DNA from: Aeromonas popoffii
GTDB taxonomy: Bacteria > Pseudomonadota > Gammaproteobacteria > Enterobacterales > Aeromonadaceae
Assembly: GCF_000820025.1 (NCBI RefSeq)
Contig: NZ_CDBI01000086.1
Span: forward strand, 11,889-45,456
Reading direction: 5' to 3'
Length of the DNA stretch: 33,568 bases
The first letter of the stretch is position 1. The number at the start of each line of letters is the position of its first letter. Below, one piece after another: positions 1 through 7,835 of the stretch. The position numbers and the translations under genes are program-made. The notes beneath the pieces were generated by a model, which worked only from the letters and a program-made list of their open reading frames with translations, had not been told where the DNA came from and did not search any database.

Positions 1-1032
1 CCCCTGCCACTCGGGCAGCGCCGGCAGGCGGGCCAGAGTGTCCGGCAGCCGCCCCTTGCCCTCGATGAGAGAGGGCTGGATCCGCAGCACTGGCAAGGCG
101 GCATCGAACGGCGCCAGCGTCATCCCCATCTGGCGCACCGGCAGGGAGATCAGATCGAACGGCTTGCCGTTGCGGGCATCCACCATCACCTCGAACCGCT
201 CCCCCGGCAGCAACGCCAGCTCGCTTAGCACCACCGGCTCCGCCAGCAGACCGCCATCGCTGCCGATCACATAGAGTGCTCGCCCATCGCTGGCCGCCAG
301 CGTGAGGGAGCGGGCATTGCAGCCGTTGAGCAGCCGCAACCTCAGCCAGCCACGAGGAGCGGCATGGCTCGGATACTCGACGCCATTGGTCAGCATCAGA
401 TCACCAAACCAGCCGACCGCCGCACTCAACACGTCCAGCTGGTAATCCAGCTGATCCTGGCCGTCCAGCCGCTTGTCCTGCAACACCAGCGGTATGTCAT
501 CCAGCCCCCAGCGCTGCGGCAGCGGCAGTCGCAGGCTCTCCTCATCGTCGAGAATGAAGAGCCCCGCCAGCCCCATGGCCACCTGATGACCGGTCTGGCC
601 GTGGGTATGGGGGTGATACCAGCAGGTGGCGGCGGGTTGCTCGATGCGAAATGCCGCTCGCCACTGCTTGCCGGGGGGAATACTGGCCTGGGGGCCGCCA
701 TCTGCGGTGCCCGGCACCTCCAGCCCGTGCCAGTGTACCGTGCTGGTCTCGGCCAGCCGGTTGCTGACGCAGATCCGTACCGCCTGCCCCTGCCGGGCTC
801 GCAGCGTGGGGCCGAGCAGGTTGCCGTTATAGCCCCAGCTGTGGGTCGGCTGACGCCGCCAGTGCATCTGACCAGGCTGAGCGATCAGCTGGATCACCCC
901 GCTTTCATCCGGTTCGAGCACGGCGGGAATGGGCAGGGCGAGCCGCTCGGCGGCGAAGGCCCGGCCCCACCAGGGCAAGGCGCTGGCGGCGCCGAGCGCG
1001 GTGGAGAGTTTGAGAAAATCGCGACGCTGCAT
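1..1032 (-). CDS. cueO: Multicopper oxidase CueO (partial, C-terminus off the window edge)
   Basis: Periplasmic multicopper oxidase, in E. coli a cuprous oxidase that protects the periplasm from copper. The frame is open from the ATG at 1032 to base 1 (344 residues of roughly 510 usual for the family). It starts [10 protein letters not shown], a twin-arginine signal (R3, R4) followed by a hydrophobic stretch, as expected for a cofactor-loaded Tat substrate. Copper ligands of the N-terminal cupredoxin domain are visible: HWHG (H100, H102) and HPHTH (H140, H142). Residues 150-340 follow E. coli CueO closely, including AAVGWFGD and [13 protein letters not shown]. The methionine-rich loop and the type-1 copper site lie outside the window. 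The ATG has GAGG about 8 nt upstream. A MerR-family-type promoter precedes it, suggesting copper induction. Identity is secure; in vivo role is inferred from the family. Confidence 0.95.
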   Translation of the reverse strand, partial: MQRRDFLKLSTALGAASALPWWGRAFAAERLALPIPAVLEPDESGVIQLIAQPGQMHWRRQPTHSWGYNGNLLGPTLRARQGQAVRICVSNRLAETSTVHWHGLEVPGTADGGPQASIPPGKQWRAAFRIEQPAATCWYHPHTHGQTGHQVAMGLAGLFILDDEESLRLPLPQRWGLDDIPLVLQDKRLDGQDQLDYQLDVLSAAVGWFGDLMLTNGVEYPSHAAPRGWLRLRLLNGCNARSLTLAASDGRALYVIGSDGGLLAEPVVLSELALLPGERFEVMVDARNGKPFDLISLPVRQMGMTLAPFDAALPVLRIQPSLIEGKGRLPDTLARLPALPEWQG

Positions 1033-1064
1033 GAGTCAATCCTCGTTGGCAGAAGCTGACCTTC

Positions 1065-1095
1065 AGCCTAAGCAGCCCCCCTATGGCAAGGTCAA
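1065..1095 (-). promoter_or_regulatory. CueR/MerR-type promoter of cueO
   Basis: On the minus strand, TTGACC (1090-1095) and TAGGCT (1065-1070) are separated by exactly 19 bp. That over-long spacer is characteristic of MerR-family-activated promoters such as CueR promoters of copA and cueO. The -35 continues into ACCTTGCC, resembling the left CueR half-site ACCTTCC; the right half (GGGGGGCT) matches poorly. The start codon lies about 33 nt downstream of the -10. Inferred from spacing and sequence only. Confidence 0.55.
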
Positions 1096-1114
1096 GCCTT
1101 ATCGGGCAGGATGA

Positions 1115-1136
1115 CGGACAAACGCCAACTTGTCCG
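1115..1136. repeat. 7-bp inverted repeat between the racemase gene and cueO
   Basis: CGGACAA (1115-1121) and TTGTCCG (1130-1136) form a perfect inverted repeat with an 8-bp loop. It lies 24 bp after the racemase stop and just upstream of the cueO -35. There is no T-tract on either side, so it is not a typical intrinsic terminator. It could be an mRNA 3'-end hairpin or a protein site. Confidence 0.4.
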
Positions 1137-1160
1137 CTTGCCAGCTGGGCATCGTGCCCC

Positions 1161-1853
1161 TCAGGCCAGCGCCAGGCTGACCGCCGCCTCGGCGTGGATG
1201 GCCGTGGTGTCATAGAGCGGCACTGCGGCCTCGGCATCCCCCACCAGCAGGGCAATCTCGGTGCAACCGAGGATCACCGCCTGGGCACCCGCCTCGGCCA
1301 GCTCGGCGATGATGGCCAGGTACTCGACCCGCGACGATGCACGGATCTCCCCCAGACAGAGCTCGTCATAGATGATGCGGTGCACCCGCTCCCGCTGCGC
1401 CTCGCCGGGCACCAGCACCGTCAGCCCGAACTGATCCTGCAACCGCCCCTTGTAGAAATCCTGCTCCATGGTGAAGAGGGTGCCGAGCAGCCCGACCCTT
1501 TGTATCCCGCCCGCTTGCAGGCGACGGGCGGTGGCATCGGCGATATGGAGCAGCGGAATATCGATGGCAGCCTCAATCTCGGGCGCCACCTTGTGCATTG
1601 TGTTGGTGCCGATCAGCAGAAAATCGGCACCGCCGGCTTGCAGATCCCGCGCGGCCGCCGCCAGCAGGCGGGCGGTGGCGGGCCAGTCGCCGGCGTGTTG
1701 CAGACGCTCTATCTCGGCAAAATCGACGCTATTGATCAACACCCGCGCCGAGTGCAGGCCGCCGAGCCGAGCGCGCACGCCCCGGTTGAGCGCCTGATAG
1801 TAGCTGACGGTGGACTCCCAGCTCATGCCACCCAACAGACCGATGCATTTCAT
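1161..1853 (-). CDS. ygeA: Broad-specificity amino-acid racemase, YgeA/RacX type (Asp/Glu racemase fold)
   Basis: A 230-residue protein of the PLP-independent aspartate/glutamate racemase superfamily, the same length as E. coli YgeA. YgeA interconverts L- and D-forms of several amino acids (best on homoserine-type substrates) in the cytoplasm. The N-terminus MKCIGLLGGMSWEST is diagnostic. The two catalytic positions of the YgeA subgroup are present: T83 in GTNTMH and C197 in GCTEI. The ATG at 1853 has AAGGAG 5 nt upstream. It lies downstream, on the same strand, of two amino-acid exporter genes, but a terminator at 1915-1935 separates them, so it is probably transcribed on its own. Substrate here is not determinable from sequence. 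Confidence 0.9.
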   Translation of the reverse strand: MKCIGLLGGMSWESTVSYYQALNRGVRARLGGLHSARVLINSVDFAEIERLQHAGDWPATARLLAAAARDLQAGGADFLLIGTNTMHKVAPEIEAAIDIPLLHIADATARRLQAGGIQRVGLLGTLFTMEQDFYKGRLQDQFGLTVLVPGEAQRERVHRIIYDELCLGEIRASSRVEYLAIIAELAEAGAQAVILGCTEIALLVGDAEAAVPLYDTTAIHAEAAVSLALA

Positions 1854-1914
1854 GTGATCTCCTTGTACAAACCGAGCAGAAGGCGGCGCGCGTCACGTCG
1901 CACCGCCCATGGAA

Positions 1915-1935
1915 TAAAAAAGGCCCCGCAGGGCC
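1915..1935 (-). terminator. Intrinsic terminator after the first LysE-type gene
   Basis: On the minus strand GGCCC-TGCG-GGGCC is followed by a run of seven T, 45 bp after the stop of the gene at 1980-2570. A classic short GC stem with U-tract. Confidence 0.8.
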
Positions 1936-1979
1936 AACAAGACAGCCGGTAAAGGCCCGGGCTCACAGTCTGGCCCGAA

Positions 1980-2570
1980 CTAAATCCAGATCATCAGCAC
2001 GCAGGCCGCCGTGGCGAGCCCCATGCCCAGATTGAAACGACGCCAGCCACGGGCGGTGCGGATGATGCGGCGCACCTGGGCACCGAACAGCACCCAGAAG
2101 GCACCGGTATAGAGGCCAGTCACGAAAAAGATGCCGAGCACCCAGACCGCGGAGGGCCAGTAGGCCTCTCCCGCCAGGGTGAAGCCGCTGATGGCGGAAA
2201 GCGCCATCATCCAGGCCTTGGGATTGAGCAGTTGCAGCATGGCGCCCTGATGGGCCGGGATGAGCGGCCGGTTGCTCTGCGCCGGGCCACTGGCGGTCGC
2301 CACCTTCCAGGCCAGCCAGAGCAGGTAGGCCGAGCCGATGAGCTTGAGGCCGTCGTGCAGCAGCGGCACCTTTTCAAACATGACGCCCAGCCCCAGCGCC
2401 GTGGCCAGGATCATCAGGTTGATCCCCCCGACGACCCCTACCAGCAGGGGAATGGTGCGGCGAAACCCCTGCGCCGCCCCGGCACTGGTGAGCAACATGT
2501 TGTTGGGGCCCGGCGTGGCGCAGGTGATGAGGGCAAAGCCCGCCAGGGGAAACACCCAGTTCAGATCCAT
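1980..2570 (-). CDS. LysE/RhtB-family amino-acid exporter
   Basis: A 196-residue inner-membrane protein with the LysE/RhtB signature TPGPNNMLLTSAGAAQGF near the N-terminus and about six hydrophobic segments. The middle motif LNPKAWMMALSAISGF is typical. The family exports amino acids and related metabolites; substrate cannot be read from the sequence. I chose the ATG at 2570 because AGAGG lies 5 nt upstream and the protein then begins, as in relatives, right before the first membrane segment; the frame is open further upstream. A paralogue follows upstream (2686-3282), 115 bp away. That gap contains a TTGTATC half-site (2583-2590 region) like the one in the palindrome at 3300-3323, hinting at shared regulation. 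Confidence 0.9.
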   Translation of the reverse strand: MDLNWVFPLAGFALITCATPGPNNMLLTSAGAAQGFRRTIPLLVGVVGGINLMILATALGLGVMFEKVPLLHDGLKLIGSAYLLWLAWKVATASGPAQSNRPLIPAHQGAMLQLLNPKAWMMALSAISGFTLAGEAYWPSAVWVLGIFFVTGLYTGAFWVLFGAQVRRIIRTARGWRRFNLGMGLATAACVLMIWI

Positions 2571-2685
2571 CTCAACCTCTTGATGATACAAACGCCGGCT
2601 CGGCGGCAAGCCTTCTAATATGCAGAGCCAGCCCCGTGGCGACAAGTCAGAAATGGCTCTTTCTTGCCCGCCAGCACAGCGCGGC

Positions 2686-3282
2686 TCAATACCAGAGCAT
2701 GACGACGCAGAGCGCAGTCAGCACACCGAGGGAGCCGTTGAGGCGGCGCCAGCCCCGATCCGTGCTGATCCAGTTGCTCAGCTGATGGCCGAACAAGACC
2801 CAGACAAAGCAGACAGGCAGGGCCACCAGCACAAACATGGTCATCACGGCGAGCTGGCTCGGCCAGTAGCTGGCCCCGGTCAGGCTGAACAGACTGATGG
2901 CGGAGATCCCCATCATCCAGGCCTTGGGATTGAGAAACTGAAAACCCAGCCCTTCCAGCAGGGTCAGCGGACGGGCGCGTCGGGCCGGATCACCCGGTGT
3001 GCCAGCCACGGCGATGCGCCACGCCAGCAGCAGCAGATAGAGGCTGCCGAAGATCTGCAACCCCAGCCGCAGCAGGGGCCAACGCTCGAACAGAGGATAG
3101 AGCCCCAGCGCCAGCACCAGTTGCAGCACAGGTTGGCCCACCGCCACACCGATCAGGTGTGGCAGGGTGCGACGCACCCCGAAGTTGGCACCGGAGGCGG
3201 TCAGCATGAGGTTGTTGGGGCCCGGCGTACCACAGGTGAGCACGGCAAAGCCAAACAGGGTGGCATACCATTCGATCGTCAT
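2686..3282 (-). CDS. LysE/RhtB-family amino-acid exporter (second paralogue)
   Basis: A 198-residue LysE/RhtB-family transporter with TCGTPGPNNLMLTASGANFG at the N-terminus and FLNPKAWMMGISAISLF centrally, about six membrane segments. It is clearly related to its neighbour at 1980-2570. Two adjacent ATGs exist (3285 and 3282); I chose 3282 because AGGAG then lies 5 nt away instead of 2. The gene is divergent from a MocR-type regulator at 3398, with a 24-bp palindrome in between that overlaps the likely promoter. Export under control of that regulator is an inference from this layout. Substrate unknown. Confidence 0.9.
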   Translation of the reverse strand: MTIEWYATLFGFAVLTCGTPGPNNLMLTASGANFGVRRTLPHLIGVAVGQPVLQLVLALGLYPLFERWPLLRLGLQIFGSLYLLLLAWRIAVAGTPGDPARRARPLTLLEGLGFQFLNPKAWMMGISAISLFSLTGASYWPSQLAVMTMFVLVALPVCFVWVLFGHQLSNWISTDRGWRRLNGSLGVLTALCVVMLWY

Positions 3283-3299
3283 CATGACTCCTGAACCGC

Positions 3300-3323
3300 A
3301 CACATTGTATCGATACAATGTGT
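3300..3323. promoter_or_regulatory. 24-bp perfect palindrome, candidate MocR operator
   Basis: ACACATTGTATC followed by its exact reverse complement GATACAATGTGT, with no spacer. It starts 18 bp before the exporter ATG (3282), and lies about 75 bp before the regulator ATG (3398). It contains a -10-like TACAAT in the exporter direction. Its position between a wHTH-aminotransferase regulator and a divergent transporter suggests an operator; binding itself is inferred. Confidence 0.7.
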
Positions 3324-3332
3324 CATTCTTGA

Positions 3333-3362
3333 TTGTTATTGAGTGTTTATTCACGCTATATT
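3333..3362 (+). promoter_or_regulatory. Candidate promoter of the MocR-type regulator
   Basis: TTGTTA (3333-3338) and TATATT (3357-3362) with an 18-bp spacer, 36 bp before the ATG at 3398. It sits directly beside the palindrome, so binding there could also affect this promoter. Confidence 0.45.
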
Positions 3363-3397
3363 GCGAACAAATTTGGATCAATGGATTTATTGTCACC

Positions 3398-4774
3398 ATG
3401 ACAATCTGGACCCCGGACCTGACCTCCTTCGATGGCCCCCTCTATCTCAAACTGGTGAAAGCCATAGAGCAGGCCATTCAGAATGGCACCCTGTCACCAC
3501 AGACCCGTTTGCCTACCCACAGGGCCCTGGCGGATCGGCTGGGCGTCACGGTCGGCACCGTCACCCGCGCCTATGGCGAGGCGGAGCGACGCGGCCTGCT
3601 GGCCGCCAAGGTGGGACACGGCACCTGGGTCAAGGGAGCGGGCATGGATCCGGCCAACGAGTGGGTGATCCGCAAGGAGGAGGGGCACCGCATCGAGTTG
3701 TGGCAGAACCTGCCTGTGCAGCTGGACAGGGCCGCCATCATACGTCCCATGCTGGGGGAGCTGGCCAACGGGGATCTCAATGCCCTGCTCGGCTACGACA
3801 AGGAGGCGGGCCAGCCCGGCCAGCGTCAGCTGTTCATCGACTGGCTGGCCGAGCAGGGGGTACACGGCAGCGAGGAGCGCCTGCTGTTCAGCCACGGCGC
3901 CCAGCACGGCATCATGCTCTCCCTGCTGGCCACCGGCTGCGTGGGGGAGACCATTTTATGCGAGGGGCTCAGCTATCCCGGCATGTTGGGCAATGCCCGC
4001 CAGTTGCAGAATCAGGTAGTGGGACTGGCGATGGACGAGGAGGGGTTGATCCCCGCGGCGCTGGAGGCCGCCTGTCGCACGCGGCGAGCCAAGCTGCTCT
4101 ACCTCACCCCCACGTTGCAAAATCCCACCACCGCCATCATGAGCCAGGCGCGGCGCGAGGCCGTCGTCGCCATCGCCCGCCGCCACGATCTGCTGATCAT
4201 CGAGGATGACGTCAACGGCCTGCTGCCCCAGATCCCGGTGGCGCCCCTGATCAACCTGGCGCCGGAGCGGGTCATCTATCTGGGCAGCCTGGCCAAGATC
4301 GCTTGCGGCGGCTTGCGGGTCGGCTTCGTGCTGGCGCCGCCCGCCCTGCGCAACGCCTTCGCCCAGGCGATGCGACTGTCGAGCTGGATGGTGAGCCCAC
4401 TCTTGATCGAGCTGGCCTGCAAGCTGGTGAGCCAGCGCCAGATCATGCCATTGGTCGAGCAGCAGCGGCAGATCCTGGCACGTCGCGGCGAGCTGCTGCG
4501 CCACCTGCTGCCGGGAGCCCACTGGCAGGCGGGATCCATGCACGCCTGGCTGCCGCTGCCGGAGCCCTGGCGCAGCCAGGCGTTCGCCGAGGCCGCCAAC
4601 GCCCTTGACGTCGGGGTGGCGAGCGGGGAACACTTCGCCGCTGGCCAATTCGCCGCGCCGCAAGGGGTAAGGCTGAGCCTGAGTCAACCGGCCACGGATG
4701 CCCGCGTCGCCGAGGGGCTGGAGCGGCTGGCACAGCTGCTGCGGGGCTCCCCGCCCCCCAATCCCCTGCTATAA
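3398..4774 (+). CDS. MocR-type transcriptional regulator (GntR wHTH fused to aminotransferase fold)
   Basis: A 458-residue PLP-dependent regulator. Residues 1-80 are a GntR-type winged helix (RLPTHRALADRLGVTVGTVTRAYGEAERRGL). The rest is a fold-type I aminotransferase domain: YDKEAGQPGQR, PTLQNPTTAIM, IIEDDVNGLL, and SLAKIACGGLRVGF with the PLP-binding lysine at K300. MocR proteins use PLP or PLP-amino-acid adducts to control adjacent genes. I start at ATG 3398, directly before the wHTH, although the frame is open back to 3167; the Shine-Dalgarno is weak. The divergent neighbour is an amino-acid exporter, so it probably regulates export, and likely itself, via the palindrome at 3300-3323. Confidence 0.9.
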   Translation: MTIWTPDLTSFDGPLYLKLVKAIEQAIQNGTLSPQTRLPTHRALADRLGVTVGTVTRAYGEAERRGLLAAKVGHGTWVKGAGMDPANEWVIRKEEGHRIELWQNLPVQLDRAAIIRPMLGELANGDLNALLGYDKEAGQPGQRQLFIDWLAEQGVHGSEERLLFSHGAQHGIMLSLLATGCVGETILCEGLSYPGMLGNARQLQNQVVGLAMDEEGLIPAALEAACRTRRAKLLYLTPTLQNPTTAIMSQARREAVVAIARRHDLLIIEDDVNGLLPQIPVAPLINLAPERVIYLGSLAKIACGGLRVGFVLAPPALRNAFAQAMRLSSWMVSPLLIELACKLVSQRQIMPLVEQQRQILARRGELLRHLLPGAHWQAGSMHAWLPLPEPWRSQAFAEAANALDVGVASGEHFAAGQFAAPQGVRLSLSQPATDARVAEGLERLAQLLRGSPPPNPLL

Positions 4775-4967
4775 GCCACTGTTTGGCCCTATACGCCCAG
4801 ATCTGTGGGGCCCCGCCAGAACGACGGCCCCTTCTCCGCAAAAGGTCCAGGCCTGCAGTAGGCTCGACACCAGGCAGCCTGCCCCTATGGTCAGTTGAAA
4901 GGCATCGCCACATCTTGTAGCTTGCCTCCATCCCCTTCTCTTGACTCCCTTGGCCGGAAACCGCCCC

Positions 4968-7028
4968 ATGAAACTGACTCCCCTGTGGCTGGCGCTGTGC
5001 AGCCTGCCTGTGCTGGCCTGTGGCCCGGATGGCTGCGAAACACCGCTCACCCTGCAACTGACCGCAGCCCAGTGCCATCTGAACGGACTGCCATTTCTCT
5101 CCCCCGATAACGACACCCGTACCAATCTGGCCTTGCTGCTGGCCGATGAGCAGGCTTTCTCCCTGCCCGGTGGGGCTCTGCCTTTGCCATTTCGGGTCGA
5201 TGAGCTGATAAGCCCGGCCGTTGGTGATACCGCACCTGCCGGACCGGATCCCCTGCTGGCGCTGGCCGCGTCGCTCGGCATAGAGGCCGCCACCACTGAG
5301 GCGGCCATCACCCGGGCCGGCAGCTGGAGCGAGGGGCGCTGTATCAGCAACAATCCAGTCTCTGCCGAGGCCTTCTTGCAGGCACTGGTGCAAACGCCCG
5401 CCCTCACCGCCAGCGATCGCAGCCAGCTGGCAAGCCAGCGGCTGGCCATGCTGGGTCAGTGCGGCCAGGCACAGGACGCGGCAGAAAGCATGCCCCAGAG
5501 CGAAAGCAAGACGGCGACGCTGTCCGCCGCCGCCATGGGGTTTGCCGACTACCTGACCGCCAGCCAGCACTTCTATCAGGGGGAGTTTGCACAGGCGGAT
5601 GCGCTGTTTGGCCTCCTCGCCGAACAGGACCAGCCCTGGCTCAAGGAGACGGCCGACTACATGAAGATCCGGGTCGCCCTCAACCAGTCCCAGCAAAGCG
5701 CCTTCGACGATTGGGGCAGCCTGGACCGCAGCCAGATCGATCAGGCTCAGCTGCAGCGCTGCGAGCAGCTCATCACCGACTACCGCACCCGCTACCCACA
5801 GGGGCGCTATCTGGATTCCGCCACCGGCTTGTTGCGTCGACTTGCCTGGTTCAAGGGGGATAACGAGCTGCTGGCCAGTCACTATCTGCAGGCGAGCCAA
5901 CAGCAGAGCCCACCGGATCTGGTCAACGAGATCGATCTCAAATTGCTGATGCAACCCGGCTTCACCGGCTCGGCAACCATGCCCATGCTGACCCTGGTGC
6001 AGGATCTGCGCCGGCTGCGGATCCATGACAGCTGGGATGAGTGGCAGCCGCTGCTCGCCGCCGAGATCGGCAAGCAGGCCCCCCAGTTTGCTCGGCACGC
6101 CCCCTGGCTGGCCTATCTGGAGCAGTCCAGCCGCTACTATCTCGCCAAAAATTATGCCGCCGTGGTCGCTGACGCCCCTGCGCTGGCCAACGGCCCCCTG
6201 AATAATCTGGCCTTCAGCCAGCAGGTATTGAAAGGGATGGCACTGGCTGCCCAGCAGCAGTGGGCCAAAGCCGAACAGCAATGGCGCGCCCTGCTCGCCA
6301 ACCAGCCGACCCCCTTGCAGGATCAGCTGTTGCAGCTTGCCCTGGCCATGACCCTGGAACGGGCAGGCCAGCTGGAGCAGGTGTTTGCCAAGGAAAGCCC
6401 CATCAAGAGCGATCACTACCGCATTCCGCTGCTGGAATATGTGGCGCCCGCGCCTCTGCTGCGCCGCATGGCCCGAGATGAACAGGCCTCAGACCTCCTG
6501 CGCCAGCGCGCCAACTACACCCTGAGCTACAAGCAACTGACCCATGGCGACTATCAGGGCTTCTTGCAGGATCTGGCTGGCAACCCTGCCACGGAGCCGT
6601 TCGACTGGCAGGGGAGCCAGGATTATCAGTGCCCGGCACTGACCGAGGTGGTCACCATCCTGGCCAGAACACCAGACGCCCCCAGGGCCCTCAACTGCCT
6701 GGGCGAATTCTTCCTGGCACAGGGGCTGGACTGGGATCCCCTGTTGTCACGCCCCGGTGCCGATACCCTGGCGGGCACGCCGGATCTGTTTGCTGGCAAG
6801 CGAAGCAGCCGCCTCGACTGGTATCAGAAGGTCATTGCCAATCCCAAGTCCGCCAAGGAAGACAAGGCCTACGCCCTCTATCGCGCCATCAACTGCTATG
6901 CCCCGAGCGGTAACAACGGCTGTGGCAGTCAGCAGGTGCCCGTCAACCAGCGCAAGGCCTGGTTCAACGCCCTCAAGCAGCAACACGGGAGCAGCCAGTG
7001 GGCAAAGCAGCTCAAGTATTACTGGTGA
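4968..7028 (+). CDS. Exported protein of unknown function, helical-repeat rich
   Basis: A 686-residue protein I do not recognise as a named family. The N-terminus MKLTPLWLALCSLPVLACG is a secretion signal; VLAC could serve as a lipobox although Leu at -2 is unusual, so lipoprotein versus soluble periplasmic is open. The rest is rich in Ala, Leu and Gln with many short amphipathic helices (for example around AEQQWRALLANQ and LLQLALAMTLERAGQ), resembling TPR/Sel1-like solenoids. Several cysteines (CETP, CISNN, CPALTE, CYAPSGNNGCG) may form disulfides. I use ATG 4968 rather than TTG 4941, since it starts the signal peptide. The 3' end overlaps the next gene by 31 bp, implying coupled expression. 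It may be surface- or envelope-associated; no function can be assigned. Confidence 0.75.
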   Translation: MKLTPLWLALCSLPVLACGPDGCETPLTLQLTAAQCHLNGLPFLSPDNDTRTNLALLLADEQAFSLPGGALPLPFRVDELISPAVGDTAPAGPDPLLALAASLGIEAATTEAAITRAGSWSEGRCISNNPVSAEAFLQALVQTPALTASDRSQLASQRLAMLGQCGQAQDAAESMPQSESKTATLSAAAMGFADYLTASQHFYQGEFAQADALFGLLAEQDQPWLKETADYMKIRVALNQSQQSAFDDWGSLDRSQIDQAQLQRCEQLITDYRTRYPQGRYLDSATGLLRRLAWFKGDNELLASHYLQASQQQSPPDLVNEIDLKLLMQPGFTGSATMPMLTLVQDLRRLRIHDSWDEWQPLLAAEIGKQAPQFARHAPWLAYLEQSSRYYLAKNYAAVVADAPALANGPLNNLAFSQQVLKGMALAAQQQWAKAEQQWRALLANQPTPLQDQLLQLALAMTLERAGQLEQVFAKESPIKSDHYRIPLLEYVAPAPLLRRMARDEQASDLLRQRANYTLSYKQLTHGDYQGFLQDLAGNPATEPFDWQGSQDYQCPALTEVVTILARTPDAPRALNCLGEFFLAQGLDWDPLLSRPGADTLAGTPDLFAGKRSSRLDWYQKVIANPKSAKEDKAYALYRAINCYAPSGNNGCGSQQVPVNQRKAWFNALKQQHGSSQWAKQLKYYW

Positions 7029-7723
7029 TGCTGGCACTGCTCGGCACCGATGCCGGGGCGGCCGTCGAGGCGAACCAGTATCGGCAGTTCTGGCTGTGGG
7101 CCGGGGTCAGACCACAACCCGTGTTGCAACAGGCCGAGCGGCTCTATCTGCATCAGGGTGAGATAGGCCCTCTGGATCCGGCCCTGCCCCTGCGTTTTCA
7201 GGGGCAGGGCATAGCGCCGAGCAAGCTGCCGGTGGGCGAGCTGTGGCTCGTCTATCGCGTGGAGCGGCTCGACTGGGATGACACCCTGCTGCAGAACCTC
7301 GAAAACCAGCTGGAAGCCTGGCAGCGACAGGGCAATGAAGTGCGCGGCATCCAGATAGATTTCGATGCCCGCACCTACCGGCTGGCCGATTATGGCCAGT
7401 TCCTGCGCCAGCTAAGGCGCCAACTGCCTGTACGCTACGCCATCAGCATCACAGGCCTGCTGGACTGGACTCGAACCGGTGACATAGGGGAACTGAACGC
7501 GCTGGCCGGGGTGGTCGACGAGATGGTGGTACAAACTTATCGGGGCCGCAGGACAGAGCCCGATTACGCCCGCTATCTGCAGGCGCTGCACCGGCTAACC
7601 CTGCCGTTCAAGCTGGGACTGGCTCAGGGGGGAGAGTGGGATCCCGCCTGGGAAACGAAATTGGCACAGACGCCCGCCTATGGGGGCGCAGTGGTCTTTC
7701 TCATCAATCCTCCGCGATCTTGA
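6998..7723 (+). CDS. DUF3142-like exported protein
   Basis: A 241-residue protein beginning at GTG 6998 (GGGAG 6 nt upstream), with a signal peptide MGKAAQVLLVMLALLGTDAGA. The body carries WLVYRVERLDWDD, GIQIDFDARTYRLADYGQFL and a C-terminal GAVVFLINPP, which match my recollection of the DUF3142 family. Alternating hydrophobic strands and helices and the IDFDA strand suggest a TIM-barrel-like fold related to glycoside hydrolases. Its activity is unknown. The start lies inside the previous gene (31-bp overlap), so the two are very likely translated together and may act in the same envelope process. Confidence 0.75.
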   Translation: MGKAAQVLLVMLALLGTDAGAAVEANQYRQFWLWAGVRPQPVLQQAERLYLHQGEIGPLDPALPLRFQGQGIAPSKLPVGELWLVYRVERLDWDDTLLQNLENQLEAWQRQGNEVRGIQIDFDARTYRLADYGQFLRQLRRQLPVRYAISITGLLDWTRTGDIGELNALAGVVDEMVVQTYRGRRTEPDYARYLQALHRLTLPFKLGLAQGGEWDPAWETKLAQTPAYGGAVVFLINPPRS

Positions 7724-7735
7724 CCGGAGGAGAGA

Positions 7736-7766
7736 TTGACCCAGGATCGTGGCTGGGCGATAAAAA
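7736..7766 (+). promoter_or_regulatory. Weak candidate promoter before the receiver-like gene
   Basis: TTGACC (7736-7741) and ATAAAA/TAAAAA (7760-7766) are 18-19 bp apart, in the 112-bp gap between the DUF3142-like gene and the next gene. The match to the -10 is only partial. Confidence 0.3.
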
Positions 7767-7835
7767 CTAGATCTTTTTGAATCCATCCGCGTACCATACT
7801 TCTTCGTACTGTGATCCCGCGAAGGAGTGCCAAAG

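Noticed and set aside
1862..1869. TTGTACAA palindrome before the racemase gene as an operator
   Set aside because: Short, overlaps the Shine-Dalgarno region, and does not match the palindrome at 3300-3323.
2624..2660. AGAGCCA/TGGCTCT inverted repeat as a terminator between the two exporter genes
   Set aside because: The loop is over 20 nt and no T-tract follows on the relevant strand.
4443..6416. 657-codon minus-strand open frame opposite the exported protein gene
   Set aside because: No ribosome site, low-complexity Gly/Gln/Leu composition, and antisense to a signal-peptide-bearing gene.
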